Shown here piece after piece: positions 56,936-64,000 of a stretch of 64,000 nt of DNA. The stretch is from NCBI GenBank assembly GCA_007115705.1, contig QXEO01002115.1:821227-885226 (forward strand), read 5' to 3'. The notes below the pieces were generated by a model. It saw only the letters and a list, made by a program, of their open reading frames with translations, did no database searches and had not been told where the DNA came from. This DNA comes from Dactylis glomerata. Its lineage: Eukaryota; Streptophyta; Magnoliopsida; Poales; Poaceae. Position numbers and translations under genes: made by a program. Position 1 is the stretch's first letter. Each line of letters opens with the position of its first letter.

Positions 56936-57860
56936 GGATAGTTAAAATAATTAATTTTGAAAATAGAAAATAGTTTTGAATTAGTTATTAAATTTCAAAC
57001 ACTTTTCATATTAATAGTTTTGTCAAATTCTAAAATATACAAAAAGAATATTAATCAATATAGTTTTAATTGAAAATGGTAAAATAGTTAATAGTTTGGA
57101 TAGTTAAAATAATTAATTTTGAAAATAGAAAATGGTTTTGAATTAGTTATTAAATTTCAAACACTTTTCATATTAATAGTTTTGTCAAATTCTAAAATAT
57201 ACAAAAAGAATATTAATCAATATAGTTTTAATTGAAAATGGTAAAATAGTTAATAGTTTGGATAGTTAAAATAATTAATTTTGAAAATAGAAAATGGTTT
57301 TGAATTAGTTATTAAATTTCAAACACTTTTCATATTAATAGTTTTGTCAAATTCTAAAATATACAAAAAGAATATTAATCAATATAGTTTTAATTGAAAA
57401 TGTTAAAATAGTTAATAGTTTGGATAGTTAAAATAATTAATTTTGAAAATAGAAAATGGTTTTGAATTAGTTATTAAATTTCAAACACTTTTCATATTGA
57501 AAGTTTTATCAGATTCTAAAATATACAAAAAGAATATTAATCAATATAGTTTTAATTGAAAATAGCAAAATAGTTAATAGTTTGGATAGTTAAAATAATT
57601 AATTTTGAAAATAGAAAATGGTTTTGAATTAGTTAATCAATTTCAAACACTTTTCATATTGAAAGTTTTATCAGATTCTAAAATATACAAAAAGAATATT
57701 AATCAATATAGTTTTAATTGAAAATAGCAAAATAGTTAATAGTTTGGATAGTTAAAATAATTAATTTTGAAAATAGAAATTGGTTTTAAATTAGTTAATC
57801 AATTTCAAACACTTTTCATTTTGAAAGTTTTATCAGATTCTAAAATATACAGAAGTTATT
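56936..57860 (+). repeat. 162-bp AT-rich tandem array of E, about 5.7 units
   Basis: The landmark GTTAAAATAATTAATTTTG recurs at 56941, 57103, 57265, 57427, 57589 and 57751, exactly 162 bp apart. Units are more like each other than like those in D. Confidence 0.9.
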
Positions 57861-57929
57861 CAATTCAAAATTACAAATTCATATTTGAAATGAAAAACTG
57901 AAAAAAATTCAGCATTGCCGCGCATTTAA

Positions 57930-58110
57930 TGCACCTTGAGTCCCGGTTGGATCCACCAACCGGGACTAAAGGGGGGGGGCTCGGGAGGCTCGGGCGGTTA
58001 CCGCCCCCACCACCCTTTAGTCCCGGCTGGGGGTTCAAACCGGAACTAAAGACCCCCTTTAGTCCCGGTTTAAGCCCCCAGCCGGGACTAAAGGGGGGGG
58101 GGGTATATAA
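57930..58110 (+). promoter_or_regulatory. Internal motif cluster and TATA box of gene 2 of E
   Basis: Inverted TTTAGTCCCGGTT / CCGGGACTAAAG motifs, like those at the element ends, cluster at about 57937-58092. TATATAA follows at 58104-58110. The following CT-rich and GC-rich leader (58120-58400) and AT-rich intron lead to the coding ATG at 59224. Confidence 0.65.
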
Positions 58111-58399
58111 GCCCGCCCCGCCCCCTGCTCTTCTTCTTCTTCCACACTTAGCCATTTGCGACGCGCGCGAGGAGGTTGCCGAGGCCGATCGTTGCGGCCA
58201 GCCAGAAACTTGGGCCTCCCGCCGCCGCGCCGCCACCGAACCCCGCCGCGTCGCCACCGAGCGCCGCCACGAACCCCGCCGCGCCGGCCACCGCCGTCAC
58301 CGAGCCCCGCCGGCCACCGCCATCACCGAGCCCCGCCGGCCTCCCGCCACCGCGCCACCACCGGCCGTGCTTCCTCTCGGTGAGAGACCGAGGCCGCCC

Positions 58400-59214
58400 G
58401 CCGCCGCCCCTTTTTTTTAAATTTATTATTTGTTAGGTTAGGTTAGGTTAAAATTTGTTAGGTTTAGTTTTTTAAAAATTTTGTTATTTGTTAGATAGAA
58501 TTTTGATATTTGTAATAAGTGTAATTTGTTATATATAATTATTATTTGTTACATAGAATTTTGTTATTTGTAATTAGTGTAATTTGTTATATATAATTAT
58601 TATTTGTTAGATATAATTGTTATTTGTTATTTGTTAGATAGAATTTATTATTTGTTAGATAAAATTGTTAGGAATCTTATTTGTTACATAGAATTGTGAA
58701 ATAGAAATAGCAAAATAATTGTTAGTAAATAGGTTAGCAAAATAATTGTTAGCAAATAATTGTTAGCAAAATATTATTAGTAATAGAAATGCTATATAGA
58801 TTGTTAGTAAATAGGTTAGCAAAATATTTGTTAAGTAGTAATAATTATTAGCAAATATTTGTTAAGTAGTAATAATTGTTAGTAAATATTTGTTAAGTAG
58901 TAATAATTGTTAGCAAATATTTGTTAAGTAGTAATAATTGTTAGCAAAATAATTGTTAGATATAATAGAAATAGAAATTGTTAGATAGAATAGAAAATTG
59001 TTAGAAAAAATAGAAATAGAAAATTGTTAGATACAATAGAAAATTGTTAGATAGAATAGAAAATTGTTAGGGTTAGTAGTTAGAAAATTGTTAGGGTTAG
59101 TAGTTAATTTATTTTGTTATTAGTTAGGGTTAGTAGTTAGATAATAAGTAAGATTATTTTGTTAGTTATTATTCCATATAGCGTTCATAATTGGAATATA
59201 AATGTCGGTTTTTT
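58400..59214 (+). other. AT-rich 5'-leader intron of gene 2 of E
   Basis: The stretch is built of degenerate TTTGTTAGATAGAATT and AATAATTGTTAGCAAAT repeats and ends in the acceptor TTTTTTGCAG before AAACTATGG. The donor was not fixed. The GC-rich open frames upstream (57929-58436) are leader and are not called as genes. Confidence 0.5.
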
Positions 59215-59223
59215 GCAGAAACT

Positions 59224-62200
59224 ATGGATCCACATAGCAGGAACCTCGAAGAGGAAGAACTTCTCGAAGATATAATCAAAGACGCCCCCGAAGTTGAACC
59301 AGCTGAATCTCCGTCGTCGTTTCTGAACCCCTCCGGAGATGGAATGGAGGTCGACCGACACGAAGATGAAGCCGACGGGGCAGGAGATAGCTCCAATGAC
59401 GGAGAAGGGGATAGCTCCACTGATGGAGAAGCCGGTGGAGAAGCCGGTGGAGAAATAACAAAGTCCGGCGAGGTATTCATATAATGTTCGGCAATCACTT
59501 GTAATATGTGAAAAATATTGGAGATAGCTCTGTATTGTATACATATACATTAATTTGACGAATGTTTCTCCCTCTTAGGCCTCCACATCGAGCAAAGCTA
59601 CGAAACGAGGCCCGACTAAAAAGTTGGATGCACGGACGCATTACACCTTTGAGGTGATATTGCCTACGGGCGAACCCAAGCTTCCTAAGAATGCTGCTGA
59701 CACATTCAAGAAGCAATGCGGAGTTCTCGTTAGGGATCACGTCCCGATCAGTGTTCGGGAGTGGAACAAGCGCAAAGGGGCAGCCGATAGTGACTATGTC
59801 GCCGAAAGGTACAAAGATAATCTTTGGAATGATATCATGTCACATTTCAACCTGCCAGAATGTGAGAATGAAGACGCCGCAAATAAACTGAGGGCCAAAG
59901 TCAAGCAGTGGACTCTAAAGAAGATGGCCGAACTGTTCCGTATCTGGAAGAAGAAACTATGGAAAAACTATCTGAAGACAAAGAAAGTCCCAGTATTCGA
60001 GGGGTATCTAGCCAAGCAGGCGAATCATTGGAAGGCATTTCAGGAGTACAAGCAGTCAGAAGATGCCAAGGCATTATCACAAAAGAACAAGAAAAATGCC
60101 GACAAGAAGAAATATCACCACACGCTGGGGCCAGGGGGCTATGAGACTGCCATCCCAAAGTGGGATAAGAAAGAGCAAGATATGCTAGCTAAAGGCATCA
60201 TACCTGAACCCATCCGTGATGAGTGAGAAATCAGAGCAAGGAATTGGTTCCATGCGCATGGTGGTTCGTACGACAAAGAAACAGGGGACCTTATCTGCAG
60301 TGACGGTCTTAGGATACCCAGGGAGAATTGGAAAAAGATAGTGAAAGAAATTAAAGAGGGAAAAAGACAGTTCACTGCAGATAGAGAGAAAGATTTGCTC
60401 ACACTGGTCCTCGGCAATGACGAACATGGAGGACGAATGCGAGGCTTCGGTCCTTCTTACCCGTGGTGGCTTGGGTTTGCCAGAGACCAAGACACTTACA
60501 GAAGCCGAGCGAGAGCAAAGAAGCGACAGCAGGATGAGGAGAATGACAAGTTCAACCAGTTGCTTGCCAGGCTTAAGGAGCAACAGAAGCAGATTGACGA
60601 GCTTAGAGGAGTAGCGCGCCAGGAAGATCCTGCACTCGATATTACCGGCGCCCCATCTAAGCAGAAAAGCAGCGTGGCTGAATCTGAGGCCCCGCCCGAC
60701 GATGCACGAAGAATGATAGAGGGCGGTCCCGGCTACCCCGTGGATAGAATCAAGGAGTCAACATCATGTGAACTCCATCAGAGATTCAAGAACATATCCA
60801 TGAAGGTGGCCGTCGGACAAGCTTTACCTTATGGCCCTGATGTACGCTGGCATGGCCGTGAGATTCCAGCTGGCTTTGCTAAAGTCAGGGTGGATGAAAT
60901 CGTGGCAGGGTTTCATGATATGGAGCTCGACATAGCTGGACCCGAAGATGAGAGGACACTCGGAGAAGTACTGGGTGGAGTCATCCTATGGGACAAGAAC
61001 TACATCAAGCTTCCAGACTCGGCCCCAAGGACAACACCGCCTCCGAGTCGTCGCACGTCACCTACACCTCCATCACCTCCAAGCCGTCCACATGACGACA
61101 GCCACCACAACACGAGTCCATCTCGATCACCGCCGCCGGACTTGGGTCGGCCGTCTCCGCCGCCGCCCGCTAAGGATACTAAGCGGAAGCGTGCCAGCAA
61201 GAACGCTCCGTCGATGAGTTCTAAGCGACGGAGCTCCCCAAAGCGCAAACTGTCGCCCCTCCCAAAGGTACCTCATGCTAATCTTCCTATCAGACCTTAT
61301 GATCGTACCGACGAGGAAAAAGCCAGGATAGCAAAGGAACATTATGATGCGCAGATGAAAAAGAAGGAACCCGAGCCCCGCCCAGAATACACCGAGAAGC
61401 AAATAGCATATGCAAAATACTTCACGACCCTTCCATCACAGTATGACTTACACCATAAGCCTGATGACTATACACGCACATTGCAGAAGGAAGGGAAAAA
61501 GAGCAGATCACGTGCAAGTGCAAGTGGGAGCAAATCAAGTTCAACTACAAGCAAAAAAAGATCAGACGTTCCTCAGCTTGGACAACAGGCCAAACAGTCG
61601 ATCCCACCCCTCAGGGTGTTACCCGAGAATGTTCCCTTTCTGGTGCAGGGGCAAGATTTGGAATTAGCAAAGAAGTGGGCGGATGAATGGGGTATCCCGG
61701 TTGAAGACGTTCTGGCTTCCCAAGACGACAGGTTACCTAAGGCTGTGGTAGCCCCTAAGCCACAGTTTGTCATGGGAGCGCCTTTGGTCAGCAAAGATAA
61801 GTTTGATGATCTCCCAACAAATATGCGTTACTTGCATACATGGTACTTAAGTGAATCAAAGAATGGGAGAACGATGATCGTGGCGCGTGTCCCACGGGAG
61901 TACTACGGCCGCCCCGAAGATATCCATATCGACTTTGATGAACTCTTTCAGATGTACAATGCCGACGCCCTTGACAAATCGCTTATGAGTTGCTATTGTC
62001 TGTAAGTTTTTCAATTCGTTGTCTACATATAACTTGTTCAGTTATTTCAATTCATTGTCTATATATAACTTGTTCCGTTCTGACTTGTACTCTATTATGC
62101 AGAATGAAGATTCTGGAATGTAAAAGTAGGAACATGCTAAATATTGGGTTTATTGACCCAGATAAAATACATATAGCGACGCTAACTGATAAACCCAAGG

Positions 62201-63042
62201 AGACGGAGGAAAACTTTCTAAGGTTTCTAACAGATCAAAATTTCTGTGACCACATACTGTTTCCATACAACTTCAAGTGAGGGTCTTACTCTGTTGTGTC
62301 CATTCACTTATAAGTGTAATTGATAAGTTACTGACACATATATATATACATGTGCAGCTACCACTGGATTCTGTTGGACATTCAAATTGATAAGGGAAGA
62401 GTTGATGCCTTCGACCCATTATCGAGACCCTTGGAACAGTTCCAAAGCCTGCAGGACATGCTCCAAGGGTAATTTCAATCATTCTTGCGCTCTATCGGTC
62501 TCTTTCGATGATTTTCTGATATATCAATTAATAAAAAACTTAGCAAATCATTTTCCTTGTCGGGCAGGGTTTGGAAGCAGTTCAAGTGCGTGACTGACGG
62601 TATCCAGCATGAGAAGCTGACCTTTAGAGCGGCTCAGGTAAGTAGTAGTATGATATACTTCTATTTTCAATACATTTGTGATGCTAGATTATTATTTTGA
62701 TTATATATATTCTATTCTCGTAAAGTGCGACCAGCAGCCACGGGGGACGCATCTATGTGGATACTACGTTTGCGAGACCATTCGCACGTTTACCTCTGAG
62801 CACAAGGATTACAGATACGACGTAAGCAATAAACATTCACACCTCTATTTTTACCCGTCATTCTTTGTTATCATGATTGATATTCATATTCATCTCCTCT
62901 TCTTATATAGTACACGGCCATGCGGGAGAAGTACCTACCAGAGCAACGCGCGATTGCTGTTGCAGAGGAGCTAGCGACCTTTCTGAGGACAGAAGCTATA
63001 GACGACAAAGGACGATTTAGTGTAGCTAGGGGCCATTACTGA
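59224..63042 (+). pseudogene. Gene 2 of E: Ptta/En-Spm-like protein fused to a ULP1-type cysteine protease, one nonsense codon
   Basis: Seven coding exons join in phase: 59224-59472, 59579-62001, 62103-62276, 62358-62468, 62568-62637, 62735-62821 and 62911-63042, giving 1,081 codons. All introns are GT-AG. The only break is TGA at 60224-60226 (Trp in D). After an acidic N terminus comes the plant transposase (Ptta/En/Spm) region with LRAKVKQWTLKKMAELFRIW and GPSYPWWLGFA, and a coiled coil near NKFNQLLARLKEQQKQIDEL. A Pro/Ser/Lys-rich middle follows. The C-terminal C48 protease has YHWILLD (H951), FDP (D968) and QPRGTHLCGYYVCE (Q1010, C1017). The first part may bind subterminal repeats; the protease part would act on SUMO-like conjugates. 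Both roles are inferred. Confidence 0.87.
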
Positions 63043-63269
63043 TGTTGGTCCATGTAATCGAATAGACGGGCTCTAGTCCCGATAATTCTGATCTCCATAT
63101 AATTGTATATATATGCTCGCTTGTAAGATAAGTTAATCTTATATATATGCATAAACTAATTCCCGAACACAAAACAAGGCACCAAACGAGGCATCACGTT
63201 AATCCCCCGAACACCTAAACCCTAAAACCCCTAAACCCTAAAACCCTAAAGCAAAAAACAAAATCTGCA

Positions 63270-63484
63270 GATGCCCTTTAGTCCCGGTCCGTCTTACAAA
63301 CCGGGACTAAAGGTCCTGGCCCTGGATGCGCTCCGAGGCGCCCACGTGGACACCCTCCAGTCCCGGCTGGTAACCGGGCCGGGACTAAAGGGTTAGCCTT
63401 TAGTCCCGCTTCTGTAGTCCCGGTTTGCAAACCGGGACTAAAGGCCCTTACGGGCCGGGACTGGAGGCCCTGTCCCCACTAGTG
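63270..63484 (+). repeat. 3' subterminal motif array and terminus of E
   Basis: It contains CCTTTAGTCCCGGTCCG / CAAACCGGGACTAAAGG and related pairs and ends GTCCCCACTAGTG. GAG follows as target duplication. Just before it (63215-63255) is a short run of CCCTAAA-type telomere-like repeats, also seen in D near 21190. Confidence 0.88.
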
Positions 63485-63487
63485 GAG

Positions 63488-64000
63488 GGAGATGAATCAC
63501 CGAATGATATTTCAGCCACAGTCTTAAGATGTAGTCACGGCAACAGCCGTGCCATCCCATCCGCTACGGGATGAACCGCCATGCGGCCCGGCCATGCAGC
63601 GGCGGCACTCAACAAAATCTTCCTTGCCGGATCCAACTCCTGCTCATCGACATAGGGAGCCACAGTTTTCCGCAGATTAGTTTTGCACAGCGTGCCTAGT
63701 GGACCCGACGCGGGGAGCTCGGGCGATCTACAGCGCCTCCATCGTCCAGAGCACCGGTGATGCATGCCAGGATAAGTCGGGAGGAGGAGGAGGGCGCCGG
63801 AGGGATCCAGCCATCTTCTTTTCCTCAACGATCCGCTGCCGCTGCCATCCCCGGATGCGACCGAGGCGACACCATAGAGGGAGCCGACCATCTCCTCGCC
63901 GCTTCCGTGGGATCCGGTTGAGGGGGTAAGTGAAAAAGTGTGATATTTTAGACAGCGGGTTGGACTGAGGTTGATTTTAAATTAGCTAGAGGCTAAATTG
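63488..64000. other. Unassigned sequence right of CACTA E
   Basis: GC-rich, with a 118-codon minus-strand frame (63535-63891) that is Gly/Ser/Arg-rich at its N terminus. It has no domain I recognise and is cut off from any left-hand continuation by E. It may be part of a host-gene-like or transposon sequence; no call is made. Confidence 0.35.

Larger units (their letters stand above)
52760..63484 (+). mobile_element. Complete two-gene CACTA transposon E
   Basis: 10,725 bp from CACTAGTGGAAAACGGGC to the inverted terminus GTCCCCACTAGTG, with the 3-bp target duplication GAG at 52757-52759 and 63485-63487. Subterminal motif arrays lie at both ends. Gene 1 is a TNP2-type transposase (53318-56635). 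Gene 2 is a Ptta/En-Spm-like protein with a ULP1 protease domain (59224-63042). A 162-bp tandem array separates them. Three nonsense codons in total (53330, 55847, 60224) are the only coding lesions I found, so inactivation is recent. Confidence 0.95.

Noticed and set aside
63535..63891. Possible host gene on the minus strand
   Set aside because: No recognisable domain, low-complexity N terminus, and no support from splice or promoter signals.

Overview
This window is intergenic DNA from a large grass genome. The repeat families point to the tribe Triticeae (wheat, Aegilops, barley or rye group): Athila-type elements whose LTRs begin TGATACGTCTC (Sabrina/WHAM-like), CACTA transposons with CACTAGTGG termini and long runs of TTTAGTCCCGGTT / AACCGGGACTAAAG subterminal motifs, and a Stowaway-type end. 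I found no convincing single-copy host gene. Almost every base can be assigned to nested transposable elements, many with visible termini and target-site duplications (TSDs). Family names are from memory; superfamily calls rest on domains seen in the sequence.

Layout. (1) 1-21443 is a three-deep nest. A CACTA element (D), whose 5' half lies beyond the left edge, is interrupted at 13599/13600 by an Athila-type LTR element on the minus strand (A, 1-13599). The LTR of A is itself interrupted by a complete Tat/Retand-type Gypsy element on the minus strand (4747-13553, TSD ATAAG). The Tat element carries an antisense gene with AT-hooks and a B3 domain. D carries four tandem 142-bp hairpin units behind a TATA box, a 162-bp tandem array, and a decayed second gene. 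(2) 21444-39738 holds LINE relics. One minus-strand LINE is split by a Copia element (F, 23965-38743, TSD GAATC), which is split in turn by a young Athila-type element (B, 24635-32946, TSD CACCC). (3) 39739-41854 and 47158-49256 are two inverted copies (H and I) of a 2.1-kb non-autonomous CACTA. Each carries a captured DEDDy 3'-5' exonuclease gene and a 5S-rRNA-like segment; the gene in I is open over 247 codons. (4) 46690-52490 is a plus-strand LINE (J) interrupted by I and by two solo LTRs (K, TSD ACAAT; C, TSD ATACC). (5) 52760-63484 is a complete 10.7-kb CACTA (E, TSD GAG) with a TNP2-type transposase gene, a 162-bp tandem array and a seven-exon Ptta/En-Spm-like gene whose C terminus is a ULP1-type cysteine protease. 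Both genes are broken only by single nonsense codons.

How it fits together. Nesting gives relative ages, and LTR divergence agrees: by eye the two LTRs differ at about 2.2% in Copia F, 0.9% in B (which sits inside F) and 3.0% in the Tat element. The termini and subterminal motifs of the cargo elements H and I match those of D and E, which suggests that D/E-type transposase could mobilise H/I in trans. In both D and E the same motifs also sit directly upstream of the internal TATA box of the second gene, which suggests regulation by the element's own DNA-binding protein. Coding capacity in the window belongs to transposons, but three cargo modules are unusual: the exonuclease plus 5S-mimic, the antisense AT-hook/B3 gene, and the tandem miRNA-like hairpins.
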